Below, in pieces: positions 15,573 through 24,225 of a stretch of 35,206 nt of DNA (its first letter is position 1; every line of letters begins with the position of its first letter). The DNA is from a virus, in IMG/VR virus record IMGVR_UViG_3300031525_000821, positions 1 to 35,206 of that record; one strand, written 5' to 3'. The translations under genes were made by a program, and so were the position numbers. The notes beneath the pieces are model-generated. The model saw nothing but the letters and a program-made list of their open reading frames with translations, was not told the DNA's origin and searched no databases.

Positions 15573-17344
15573 GGGTCTTGGAGATCCAGACCGAGCGCTT
15601 CATGGCGCTGGCGCCGACGCGGATCCGGTTTCCTCGGTCGGGTGTCGTGTTGATCACCGGAGGCAACGGCGCGAGCAAGACGAGCCTGCTGGAAGCCATC
15701 GCGGTGGGCCTGTACGGCAAGACTCTCCGGGGCACGCCTTGGTGGCCGGCGGGCGCGCTCGGGTCTTCGGCGGTCGTCGTGACCGACCTGGTTGAGGCGC
15801 GTCGCGTCCGTAAGGGCGACAGGGTCTCGCTCGCGTGGAGGCCGAACGGCAACGAGCCCGCGGGGCGCGCGCTCTTGGCTTCGCGGGGGCTCGAAGGGGC
15901 CTCGATGGACGAGGAGTTCAAGAGCTACGAGACCGCGACGCAGGCCCAGGAGGCGCTGTCGGCGGTCATCGGGACGTTCGACTCATGGCGCCGGTCGAGC
16001 TGTTTCAGCGCGGACGACGCCCAGCACTTCAGCGGCGCGACCGACGCGGAGCGCAAGCGGCTGCTCGAGGCGATGCTGGGGTTGGATCGGTTCGATGCCG
16101 CGCTCGAGGCGTGCCGCGCGGACCTGCGGACCTTTTCCGACCTTGCGGTGTCGTGCGCGTCGATCCAGGACACCCTACAGCGCGAGCGCGACGTCCTGCG
16201 GGCACGGTTGACCCAGTACGAGACCGAGTTGGCCCGGGCGTTGGAGGACCTGGTGGTCCTGGTGTGCGATGAACTGCCCCGCGGGCGGTCGAGTGCAGCC
16301 TTGCGCGTACCCCCGTCGGACGCGATGGTCGCGGCGGCGTTGAAAGACGCGAGAGCACTAGACGCGATCGAGGCTGAGGCGATCCAGGCGGTCGGGCGCG
16401 TGCAGTCCGACTTGGTGCGAGCCCGCCGGGCCGTTGGGCTGTTCGCTTCGGGTCGGTGCCCGACGTGCGGCGCGGACGCGGTGGGCTTGTGCGACGACCA
16501 TGCGGCCGAGGTCGACCGGGCGCTCGTGGCGGAGCAGGAGGCCGCGTACGCGCGCAACATCGCCCGGGCGGACGCCGAAGAGGCTCGGTGGTTGTTGTCC
16601 GCGCTCCAGCAACGCCGCGTGGAGCACACCGTGGCCGAGGACAAGTTCAAGACCGCGGCGATTGCGCGCGGGCGAGCGAACGGTCGTGTACGCGAATACC
16701 AAGAGGGAGTGGACAGGCTCAAGGAGGAACTGGAGGCGAGTCGGGTGGCTTGGGAGGATGCGGCGCATAACCGCGCGCAGGCCGACCAGCGTGTTCAGCT
16801 CCTCCGGGCAGCCGAGGCTGTGTTGGGACTACGGGGGTTCCGCGCACACCTCCTGGCCGACAACCTCGCGGGCCTGTCGGCGGTCGCGAACGCGTGGCTT
16901 CCTCGCCTCGGCATGCCCGACATCCGGGTCAAGCTCCACCCGTACACGGAGAAGAAGTCGGGCGGCGTCTTGGACTCGATCAGCCTCGACGTCGCGGGCG
17001 TCGGGGACGGCTACGGCTACCGCGCGGCTAGCTCGGGGGAGCGTCGCCGCATCGACGTCGCGATCCTGTTGGCGCTCGCGGAGGTCGGGCAGGCCGCGGC
17101 GGCTCAGACGGGCAGCACGCTTTGCTTCGACGAGGTCTTCGACCGGCTCGACAGTACGGGCATCGCGGCCCTGATGGGTGCGCTCGAGGACCTGGCGCGA
17201 GACCGGGTTGTCCTGTTGGTGACACACAACGAAGAGGTCGCGCGAGGGGTAAGGGCGGCGATGACGATCCGGATGGACGCGGGCGTCGCGACGGTCTCTC
17301 CCGAGCAGGCCTTCGACGACGCAGGAGACACGCGCGGTGGCTGA
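15569..17344 (+). CDS. sbcC: SbcC/Rad50-like SMC-type ATPase (gp46-like)
   Basis: 591 aa, close to T4 gp46 and much shorter than cellular SbcC. Walker A is GGNGASKTS (31-39), with Ser where Gly is usual before Lys. A Glu/Arg-rich coiled coil follows, with the zinc hook CPTC at 297-300. The ABC signature is ASSGERRRIDVA (about 487-498), and Walker B is LCFDEVFDRLD with Asp 521 and Glu 522. The ATPase should clamp DNA and gate the SbcD nuclease. The short coiled coil means a compact hook. Start ATG 15569 overlaps the preceding stop, and the end overlaps the next gene by eight bases. Confidence 0.85.
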   Translation: MRVLEIQTERFMALAPTRIRFPRSGVVLITGGNGASKTSLLEAIAVGLYGKTLRGTPWWPAGALGSSAVVVTDLVEARRVRKGDRVSLAWRPNGNEPAGRALLASRGLEGASMDEEFKSYETATQAQEALSAVIGTFDSWRRSSCFSADDAQHFSGATDAERKRLLEAMLGLDRFDAALEACRADLRTFSDLAVSCASIQDTLQRERDVLRARLTQYETELARALEDLVVLVCDELPRGRSSAALRVPPSDAMVAAALKDARALDAIEAEAIQAVGRVQSDLVRARRAVGLFASGRCPTCGADAVGLCDDHAAEVDRALVAEQEAAYARNIARADAEEARWLLSALQQRRVEHTVAEDKFKTAAIARGRANGRVREYQEGVDRLKEELEASRVAWEDAAHNRAQADQRVQLLRAAEAVLGLRGFRAHLLADNLAGLSAVANAWLPRLGMPDIRVKLHPYTEKKSGGVLDSISLDVAGVGDGYGYRAASSGERRRIDVAILLALAEVGQAAAAQTGSTLCFDEVFDRLDSTGIAALMGALEDLARDRVVLLVTHNEEVARGVRAAMTIRMDAGVATVSPEQAFDDAGDTRGG

Positions 17345-18287
17345 CCTAGGGCGACGGCTACAGATCGTAAGCGGGGAGAAGGGGAAAGGCCGGAGCTTCA
17401 CCGCGGAGGTCCTGGCGATGGCCAGCGCGAACGTGTGGGACAAGCACGAGTCCAACGCGACGAAGGAGCGGCCCGCGTTCGTGATGCTGGCCTGTCAGCA
17501 AGAGGAAGCGCTGCCGGTCTTGGCGAACCTTCGAGCGGGCCACGGTGCGTTCCTGTCGGGTGAGGGTGTATACGGGAAGGGCGTCGCGTTCGAGACGTTG
17601 AAGTCCTCGCGGTACCGTTGGGGGTCGCAGCGGATCGCGCTCCCGCGGGGCCAGGGTGCGGTCGTGTTGACCGGGCGCGTACCGGGCGTGACGCTGGTGG
17701 ACCCCGGGCCGCAGGACCCCGCGGCCGACGTCAACTTCCTGATCGTGCCGCCGCGCGCGCGTCTCGAGCAGGAGACCGCGCGGTTGCCCGCGCGGGAGAT
17801 GCTCGAGTACGGGGCTGCGCTGCTCCGTCCGCAGCTCTTCCGCGACGGGGGCGAGCGGTGGAACCGGGCCGAGGTCCCGGTGGACGGACCGCTATGGCGT
17901 TTCATGCCCGCGATGGCGCTGTGGTTCTGTGCGTGCTTGGACCGCCGCACGGGTGTGCCGATCTTGCCGGACCCGCTCTTTCAGGTGCGCCTGTACTTGG
18001 CGGCCCTGTACGCGGGGCTCGCGAGCTGGTCGAAGCACGACGGCCAGAGCAACTACGGGAGCGACGTGCGGTTCGGTCGGCGCGGCGTCTACCTGTCGGA
18101 GTGGGGGTACGCGGGGTCCGGGCTCGCCCCGGGTGTCGCGTGTTCGACGAGTCAGGAACGGCTCCGCGGCCTGTTGGTCCAAGAGGTCCGGGCGTGGGGC
18201 CGGGACCGCGTGCTGGGCTCGACCCGGACCCCGGCCCAGTTGAAGCTTTGGCGTGCTGAAGGCGATCACGAAGAGGAGGCCGCGTAG
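17337..18287 (+). CDS. Hypothetical protein, 316 aa
   Basis: GTG 17337 overlaps SbcC by eight bases; the stop shares a base with the next start. Soluble, mixed alpha/beta, no signal peptide. Segments such as LQIVSGEKGKGRSFTAEVL, GEGVYGKGVAFETLKSS and NYGSDVRFGRRGVYLSEWG look conserved but match nothing I recognise. GEKGKG is not a true P-loop. The tight coupling with SbcC and the following helicase suggests a role in DNA processing. Length and codon bias make the coding call secure; the function is open. Confidence 0.75.
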   Translation: MADLGRRLQIVSGEKGKGRSFTAEVLAMASANVWDKHESNATKERPAFVMLACQQEEALPVLANLRAGHGAFLSGEGVYGKGVAFETLKSSRYRWGSQRIALPRGQGAVVLTGRVPGVTLVDPGPQDPAADVNFLIVPPRARLEQETARLPAREMLEYGAALLRPQLFRDGGERWNRAEVPVDGPLWRFMPAMALWFCACLDRRTGVPILPDPLFQVRLYLAALYAGLASWSKHDGQSNYGSDVRFGRRGVYLSEWGYAGSGLAPGVACSTSQERLRGLLVQEVRAWGRDRVLGSTRTPAQLKLWRAEGDHEEEAA

Positions 18288-18487
18288 TGGGCGCACATCT
18301 GGTCCGTGGAGAGTTTCAGTCCGATAAGTACCCCACCTGTCCGCCTGGCAAGGTCCCGTTGAGCGTACGGGACCCGATGGCGCAGGATCTACTCTGGGAG
18401 TACGCGCAGAGACGAAGGGCGGTCGACGCCGAGTTCTCGGATGACCTCGAGACCGCGCTCCTTGCCGCAGGTTACGTGGCCGCTTAG
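18287..18487 (+). CDS. Small conserved phage-type protein, 66 aa
   Basis: GTG 18287 overlaps the previous stop (TAGTG), and its stop overlaps the next start the same way at 18487. The core DKYPTCPPGKVPL followed by DPMAQDLLWEYAQRRR and AEFSDDLETALLAAGY looks like a small helical phage protein; I have an impression of similar proteins in other phages but cannot name a family. Function unknown. Confidence 0.65.
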   Translation: MGAHLVRGEFQSDKYPTCPPGKVPLSVRDPMAQDLLWEYAQRRRAVDAEFSDDLETALLAAGYVAA

Positions 18488-21400
18488 TGGCGCGCGCAGC
18501 GGCACAGGCACTCGCGGGGTATTTCCCGGCGCCCAACGAGGCCGTCGATCTCGCGCTGTCGCGCGTCGCGCTCGACCCGGGCAACCACGTCGTGTTCGAC
18601 CCATGCGCGGGTGAGGGGGCCGCGGTCTACCGCTTGGCCGCGGGCTTGTACGCGTCGCTGCCGCCGAAGGAGGCGAGCTACGTCGCGTACGACGACGCGC
18701 GGCCGACCTTGCCGGCGCTCAAGCATGTGTTCGCGTGTGAGATGGAGGCGGGGCGGCACGCGAAGCTTGACCAAGCGCGCTGGCAGCACCTCGGCAGCAA
18801 GGTGCCGGTCACGACAGCACGCGGCGACGCGTTCGCGCTCGACCTGGGACTCGACAGCAATAGCGACCCCGTGGGGCAGTGCTCGATCCTGTGGGCAAAT
18901 CCGCCGTACGACCAGGACCCCGAGGCGGGTCCGGGCGGGCGTTTGGAAGAGCGTTGGCTGAAGCGGTTTACGCCCGCGCTGGCGCCGGGCGGGGTCCTGT
19001 TGTTCCTCGTGCCGTACTACGCGCTCGCGGCCTCAGCCGACACGATCGCGCGTGAGTACGGCGTGGTGGAGTGTTGGCGGTTGCCCGGCGCGCTGTTCGA
19101 CCAGTTCAAGCAGGTGCTGCTGGTCGCGCGGCGCGCTGCGGTGCCGCTGCACGAACCCGACGCCGCGGTCGCGCATCAGGTCAGGGCTTGGGCGGATGAC
19201 GCTGACGCCACCCCCGAGCTGGGCGCAAGCCATCCGCCGCCCGTACGGGTCCGCGGCCTAGAGGACGCGGCCACGGGCTTCGACGCGTTCTCGGTCCGCG
19301 CGCTGGACCTCGCGTTGGTTCGGGCTGCGTTGACCCCGTGGGAGTTCATCAAGCGAGGGTCCCGGGTCGCGGGCCGCGGTGTCCTGCCCGAGGGTCCGTT
19401 CGCGGACCTCATCACACGTCGTTACCCCGTTGCGACGCCGCCGCGCCCCCCGCACATCGCCGCCGGTATCGCGGCCGGCGCGTACAACGGCGCCCGTCTC
19501 CACAGCGACACCGCGGGCCTGCCCGACCTCTTGGTCAAGGGTTCGTTCTCCAAGCGGTTCCAGTGCGTCGAGGAGAAGTTCAATAAGGACGGGGATGTCG
19601 TGGCGGAGCTACAGGTCGAGCAGCCCCGGCTGGCCGTGACCGTGCTGGACCCCGCGGCGGGCCTGTACGTCGACCTGAAGGGTGAGGTCACGCCGAAGGT
19701 TGGGGCGACGCCGAAGCTCGCGGACTTCTCGGTGGGCGACCTCCTGCGACACTACGGGTCGTCGCTGATCGAGGTCCTGCGGCACCAGTGCCCCGCACTA
19801 CATGACCCCTCACGCGACGAGGGCGTTCAGCCGGCGAGCTTTACGCGGCAGCTCTTCCCGGCGCAGCGACACACGATCGCGGCGATCGTGAAGCTTCTCA
19901 AGGGAGAGGATCGGGCTGCCTTGCTGGTGGGCGAGACAGGTTGCGGCAAAACTGGGTGCAGTATCGCGGCCGTGACAGCGATGGGTTACCGCCGCCCGCT
20001 TGTGATGGCCCCCCCACACCTCGTTACCAAGAGCTGGCCCGACCAGGTTCGGGCTTGTTTGGGGGCCAAGGCGCGCGTCGTCGTCCTCGACAGCTTGGAG
20101 GCGGTCGACCGGCATGCCCGCGACCAGGATCCTGACGTTGTGTTTGCGATCTTGTCGCGGGAGGCCGCGAAGCTAGGCCACGCTTGGGAGGGCGCGGACC
20201 CTGGGTGGCGGACGGGACTGCCGCTCGCCGCGGGCTCGAAGGCTGGCGCGCGGGGCAAGAAACTCAAGCCGGTCAACCGTTGCCCTCGGTGCGGTTCACC
20301 CGTTCCGGTCGACGCTGACCAGGAGCCGTTGATGCCGGAGGTGCTGGCGCGTCGTCGGGTCCGGTGTGAGGTGGAGCTACGGGTTCCGAAGCTACCGGAA
20401 CACCCGGCGGCCCCGACGGACGAGGAGCGGCGCGAAGGGTCGATGGCCCGTTGGGCTGAGCGCCTCGGGGCTCTCTTGGGCCCGTGTGCCCCGTCGGACG
20501 CGTTGGTGCGGGAGGTCGCGCCCCGCGTGACCCGGTGGCAGATGGCGCGTCTGCTCAAGAAGAAGCAGTCGCGACCCTGGACGGCGGAGCGCGGCCGCGC
20601 GGCCTTCCTGTTGCTCGCGGCGGAGCTTCGACGGGCTTGGCAGCGGGGTGCGGAGGTCGCGCCCGTGGACGCGAGGCTCTACCTCTTGGCGCTTCACGCG
20701 GCCGCGGACCCTCGGGCGGTCTTGTGGGAGGCCCGGCGGCTCTACTGGGCCTCGCGGACCAACGTGGAGGACTCCTATGGGCGCGAGGAGGGTCTGCGCG
20801 GGCTCGCGCGGGAGCTGTTGCTGTTGCTGCCGCGGGCCGAGCAAGACCTCGCCGCCGTGGAGCTTCGCGGTCGAATTGAGCTGAAAGGTCGCTACGGCTG
20901 GGACTGGGACGACTGGAATCGGGCGCGGGTCGACGGGGGCGCGCGTTGGATCGGGGGGTTCTATGTAGAGACCCGCGGAATTTCTGTCACGGTCGACAAA
21001 GCCGCGTCGGGTTCGATCGAGGCCGCGCGCGCCGTGTTGGCTTTGGTCATGGCGTCCGCAGCCTGGACGACCTTGCCCCCGTGCGGGGAGCCCTTGTTCC
21101 AAGCAGTGCCGCGGCCCCGGCGTTACCCGCTGGCGAATTACATTCGGGAACGTTACCCGCGCTGTTTCGACGCGTTGATCCAGGACGAGGCCCATGAAAA
21201 CGCCTCAATCGGCAGTGCCCAGGGTCTCGCGTCGCAGCAACTCCTGAACCTGCGGCTACCGACGATCGCCTTGACGGGCTCGGTGATGAACGGGTACGCG
21301 AGTTCGCTGTTCACGCTCTTGTGGGGCTTGTCGTCGAGGTTCCGCGCGGAGTACGCGCGGGCCGACCAGGTCCGGTTCGTGCGGGACTGTGGGTACGTGA

Positions 21401-22473
21401 AACGGATGGTCGAGGTGAGCGCCTCGGGCGCAACCAAGGAGACCAACTTTGGGGCCCAGACGGACCTCCGCGACGGGGGGAAGATCGTCGGGCAGGCGCC
21501 CGGGGTGCTGCCGGCGCTTCTGCTGCGCCACCTCCTGCCCATCGCGGTGCCGCTCCAGCTCGAAGACCTCGAGCAGGCGTTGCCGCCCAAGACCGAGATC
21601 ACGGTCGAGATTGAACCGTCTCCTGAGCTGCTCCGGCGGTACCAGAAGATGGAGCGCGGCCTGCGCGACCAGATCAAGCAGGACCGCTTCGTGAAGGGAC
21701 TGTCCGGCCGGTTGTTCGGCGCTCTGACCGAGATGGTGTCGGCGCCCGACCGGCTCTCGCACGACACCGGCAACGAGGGCGCGTCGCGGCCGAACGCGTG
21801 GGAGACGCGCTACCCCCCGGGGTGCAGCGCTGCGGGTGGTCTTGTGGCGAGCGCGGAGGCGTTCCCGGTCGACCACCTGTTGCCCAAGGAGCGGTGGTTG
21901 ATCCGGACGCTATGGGCCGAGCGCGCGGAGGGCCGGCGCGTGATGGTGTTCGGGTGGCACCGGTCGGTCCTCGACCGGCTCGCGCACCTGATCGCGGACC
22001 TGACGGAGGAGGCGGTCGTGGTGTTGGACCCGGGAAAGGTGGCGCCGAAGGTCCGGGGGGCCTGGATCGATCGGGAGGTTGTCGCGAAGGGCGTACCGTT
22101 CTTGGTCGTGAACCCCGTGTGCGTTCAAACTGGCCTAAACTGTCTCACCTGGTTCCACTCGGTGGTCTGGTATGAAAACCCAAATTTCAGCCCGACGATC
22201 CGTCGGCAGGCCAACGGGCGGATTCGTCGGATCGGCCAGGAGAAGGAAGCGCGCTTCTTCACGCCGACCGTGTCGGACACGATGCAGCCGCTGGCGATGG
22301 AGCTGCTGATGGTGAAGCAGGGCGTCTCCGAGGCGACCGAGGGGCTGGACGCCGAGGCGTCGTTCACGGCCTCGGGCGTGGGCGACCCGAGCAGCGTGAT
22401 CGCGGGGCGGGAGATCGGCCAGGTGTTGTTTGAAAAGATGCAGGAGCGCGACGACGCCGCCAAGAAGCTCTAA
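18487..22473 (+). CDS. Adenine methyltransferase-SNF2 helicase fusion, 1328 aa
   Basis: Starts at GTG 18487. Residues ~1-215 form a SAM-dependent N6-adenine methyltransferase: motif I FDPCAGEGA (37-45), motif IV ANPPY (NPPY 138-141). From ~455 a superfamily 2 helicase begins: Walker A GETGCGKT (482-489), DEAH (900-903), motif III ALTGS, and a C-terminal lobe ending with QANGRIRRIGQ (1241-1251), typical of SNF2 proteins. About 410 residues separate motifs I and II; this insert holds a zinc ribbon CPRCG (about 598) and a helical region. P1 DarB also joins a methyltransferase to a helicase, so antirestriction is a candidate role; remodelling or methylating DNA during replication is another. A ZRANB3-type HNH gene lies downstream. 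Confidence 0.85.
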   Translation: MARAAAQALAGYFPAPNEAVDLALSRVALDPGNHVVFDPCAGEGAAVYRLAAGLYASLPPKEASYVAYDDARPTLPALKHVFACEMEAGRHAKLDQARWQHLGSKVPVTTARGDAFALDLGLDSNSDPVGQCSILWANPPYDQDPEAGPGGRLEERWLKRFTPALAPGGVLLFLVPYYALAASADTIAREYGVVECWRLPGALFDQFKQVLLVARRAAVPLHEPDAAVAHQVRAWADDADATPELGASHPPPVRVRGLEDAATGFDAFSVRALDLALVRAALTPWEFIKRGSRVAGRGVLPEGPFADLITRRYPVATPPRPPHIAAGIAAGAYNGARLHSDTAGLPDLLVKGSFSKRFQCVEEKFNKDGDVVAELQVEQPRLAVTVLDPAAGLYVDLKGEVTPKVGATPKLADFSVGDLLRHYGSSLIEVLRHQCPALHDPSRDEGVQPASFTRQLFPAQRHTIAAIVKLLKGEDRAALLVGETGCGKTGCSIAAVTAMGYRRPLVMAPPHLVTKSWPDQVRACLGAKARVVVLDSLEAVDRHARDQDPDVVFAILSREAAKLGHAWEGADPGWRTGLPLAAGSKAGARGKKLKPVNRCPRCGSPVPVDADQEPLMPEVLARRRVRCEVELRVPKLPEHPAAPTDEERREGSMARWAERLGALLGPCAPSDALVREVAPRVTRWQMARLLKKKQSRPWTAERGRAAFLLLAAELRRAWQRGAEVAPVDARLYLLALHAAADPRAVLWEARRLYWASRTNVEDSYGREEGLRGLARELLLLLPRAEQDLAAVELRGRIELKGRYGWDWDDWNRARVDGGARWIGGFYVETRGISVTVDKAASGSIEAARAVLALVMASAAWTTLPPCGEPLFQAVPRPRRYPLANYIRERYPRCFDALIQDEAHENASIGSAQGLASQQLLNLRLPTIALTGSVMNGYASSLFTLLWGLSSRFRAEYARADQVRFVRDCGYVKRMVEVSASGATKETNFGAQTDLRDGGKIVGQAPGVLPALLLRHLLPIAVPLQLEDLEQALPPKTEITVEIEPSPELLRRYQKMERGLRDQIKQDRFVKGLSGRLFGALTEMVSAPDRLSHDTGNEGASRPNAWETRYPPGCSAAGGLVASAEAFPVDHLLPKERWLIRTLWAERAEGRRVMVFGWHRSVLDRLAHLIADLTEEAVVVLDPGKVAPKVRGAWIDREVVAKGVPFLVVNPVCVQTGLNCLTWFHSVVWYENPNFSPTIRRQANGRIRRIGQEKEARFFTPTVSDTMQPLAMELLMVKQGVSEATEGLDAEASFTASGVGDPSSVIAGREIGQVLFEKMQERDDAAKKL

Positions 22474-22512
22474 CGCGGCGCTGACGAGGTAAGGAGCCCG
22501 CGGGAGGTCGTG

Positions 22513-22716
22513 ATGGCGAGGAAGCTAGGTGAGGCGGTCTGGGTCGCGGCGGGCGTGTTGGACAGCGCGCTCGACGTCGCGGAAGCGATGGTGCCGGGGT
22601 TCTCGCGGTCGCGCCTGGACTGGTGGGCGACGCGTGTCTGCTTCCGCTGGATTCGGGTCGCGGTTGCGCTCGGGTACGACGGCCCCGGCGGCGCTCACGA
22701 GCGCGGCGAGGCGTAG
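22513..22716 (+). CDS. Hypothetical small protein, 67 aa
   Basis: ATG 22513 with GGAGG 22503-22507 (five bases apart); GTG 22510 is a less likely start. The sequence is helical and moderately hydrophobic (EAVWVAAGVLDSALDVAEAMV, CFRWIRVAVALG), possibly membrane-peripheral but with no clear transmembrane segment. Function unknown. Confidence 0.5.
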   Translation: MARKLGEAVWVAAGVLDSALDVAEAMVPGFSRSRLDWWATRVCFRWIRVAVALGYDGPGGAHERGEA

Positions 22717-22718
22717 CG

Positions 22719-23243
22719 TTGAGCACGGATGCCTACATGTTCGTGGAGCACCAGACGCCCGACGGCTCCTGGTCTCTGGTCGAAAAGCGGGCGATTTTGG
22801 TTCGACGTCAGGCACGCAAGCTCTACCGGGCCGGCCCGCTGAATGCCTCGCGGCTCCGCGCGGGCGAGGCCGCGCTGTTGCTCGAGTCGGAGTCGCTTGA
22901 CCCGTTTCGCCGGTACGATCAGAACCGCTGGTTTCTGGAGCGGGACTACGTGTTGTTCGGTCTGCTGTCGGGCGCGCGTGACCATCGCCAGCCGGTCTAT
23001 TCTGTGCGGGGTTTCCCGGCGGATCTCAGCGACCTAGGTCGCGCGCAGTTGCCGCTTGGCCTGCTGGCGTGGGATGCCTACGGGACTTGGCTCACGACGG
23101 CGGAGCTTCGGGCGGTTGATACGGTCTACAGGGCCGTGACCGGGTTTCCGCAACACAGCACCGCCTTGTTCGTTGACACGATTCGTCCGATGCTATGGGC
23201 GGGGCCCCCGGACCGCGTCCGCGCCGTCATGTGGTTCTCTTGA
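22719..23243 (+). CDS. Hypothetical protein, 174 aa
   Basis: Probable start TTG 22719, two bases after the previous stop, with GAGGC about seven bases upstream; ATG 22737 is an alternative. The reading MSTDAYMFVEHQTPDG and the segments RYDQNRWFLERDYVLFGLL and YGTWLTTAELRAV suggest a compact soluble protein. Not recognised. The stop overlaps the HNH start (TTGA at 23240-23243), so it is translated as part of the helicase-HNH block. Confidence 0.65.
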   Translation: MSTDAYMFVEHQTPDGSWSLVEKRAILVRRQARKLYRAGPLNASRLRAGEAALLLESESLDPFRRYDQNRWFLERDYVLFGLLSGARDHRQPVYSVRGFPADLSDLGRAQLPLGLLAWDAYGTWLTTAELRAVDTVYRAVTGFPQHSTALFVDTIRPMLWAGPPDRVRAVMWFS

Positions 23244-23671
23244 GCCTTCACCGGACCAGACCAGACGCCGGGTGGATCGCGGGGAAGCTCGCGGCGTGTC
23301 GCTATTGCGGGGGGCCGATCCCGTCGGGGCGGAGGACGTTTTGCTCGGGCCAACGGGGCCGGTTCCGTCGCGACCGCGGGGTCCTGCGGTTCCTCGTGCT
23401 TCCGGGTGGCTGCGTCCACGAGTTCTGCGTCCGGTCCAACGCTGCGTACGCGCGCAAGTGCGTTGAGGTCCGAGACGGTCGCGTGTGTGCTGTTTGCGGC
23501 GTCATGCAGCCCCGCGATGGTTGGCAGGCGGACCACATCGTGCCCGTCAGCCGGGGCGGCGGCGAGACCGGGCTCGACGGCTTGCGCACGCTGTGCACGG
23601 AGCACCACCGAGTCGAGACGAAGAAGCTGGCGCAGGAGCGCGCAGCCGAGAGGAGAGCGAAGAGATGTTGA
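23240..23671 (+). CDS. HNH endonuclease, ZRANB3-type
   Basis: About 143 aa from TTG 23240 (GTG 23231 is possible). The N-terminal zinc part CRYCGGPIPSGRRTFCSG and CVHEFCVRSN is the pattern that precedes HNH domains of the ZRANB3 class. The nuclease core follows: VCAVCG, ADHIVPVSRGGG with the catalytic His, GLRTLCTEHH. In known proteins this HNH class is often joined to SNF2 helicases, and here the SNF2 fusion gene lies 0.8 kb upstream in the same operon. A structure-specific or modification-dependent nuclease working with that helicase is possible; a free-standing homing nuclease is the alternative. Confidence 0.85.
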   Translation: MSLHRTRPDAGWIAGKLAACRYCGGPIPSGRRTFCSGQRGRFRRDRGVLRFLVLPGGCVHEFCVRSNAAYARKCVEVRDGRVCAVCGVMQPRDGWQADHIVPVSRGGGETGLDGLRTLCTEHHRVETKKLAQERAAERRAKRC

Positions 23672-24225
23672 AGACGAGGAAACGACTCTTGTGCGACGTC
23701 GACGGCGTGCTGGCCGACTTTGCGTCCGCCGCGACGGCCGTGGCGGTTCGCGTTCTCGGGATGCCGTTCCCTGCGAACGCCCAGGACGAGTGGGACATGT
23801 TCCGGCACCTCCAGCCGGAAGATCGAGCCCGCGTGTACGAGGCTCTGCACGAGCCGGGGTTCTGTCGTGGGCTACTGCCGCTCCCTGGTGCTGTCGAGGG
23901 AATGCGCGAGTTTCGGGGGGTCGCGGACGTGTACTTCGTTACGAGCCCCATGCAGGGCATGACGTGGACACGCGAGCGCGAGCTGTGGCTGGCCGAGCAC
24001 TTCGGGGCGTCGACTCGGGAGATTATCCACACGTCCGCGAAGCACGTGTGCGTCGGTGACGCCCTGCTGGACGACAAAGTGCAGAACGTGGTGTCGTGGC
24101 AACGCTACCACCCTGAGGGGGTCGGCATCGTGTGGGACGCGCAGTACAACCGTCGGGCTGCCGTGCTTCACCGTGCTCGATCGTGGTCGGACGTGACTTC
24201 GATTCTTGGAGGAGAACCAACATGA
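23665..24225 (+). CDS. HAD-family 5'(3')-deoxyribonucleotidase
   Basis: 186 aa from ATG 23665, overlapping the HNH end. The HAD signature is LLCDVDGVLADF with nucleophile Asp 11 and Asp 13; the second motif is FVTSP near 92 and the third is CVGDALLDDK with its acidic pair. The length and DVDGVLADF form fit the deoxyribonucleotidase (NT5C) branch, which removes phosphate from dNMPs. The ThyX-like gene follows with a 4-base overlap, so a role in trimming the pyrimidine pool (for example dUMP or an unwanted dNMP) is likely. Substrate cannot be read from sequence. Confidence 0.75.
   Translation: MLKTRKRLLCDVDGVLADFASAATAVAVRVLGMPFPANAQDEWDMFRHLQPEDRARVYEALHEPGFCRGLLPLPGAVEGMREFRGVADVYFVTSPMQGMTWTRERELWLAEHFGASTREIIHTSAKHVCVGDALLDDKVQNVVSWQRYHPEGVGIVWDAQYNRRAAVLHRARSWSDVTSILGGEPT

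Noticed and set aside
15569-17344. Full-length cellular-type SbcC or SMC protein
   Set aside because: 591 residues with a short coiled coil matches phage gp46-like proteins rather than ~1000-residue cellular SbcC.
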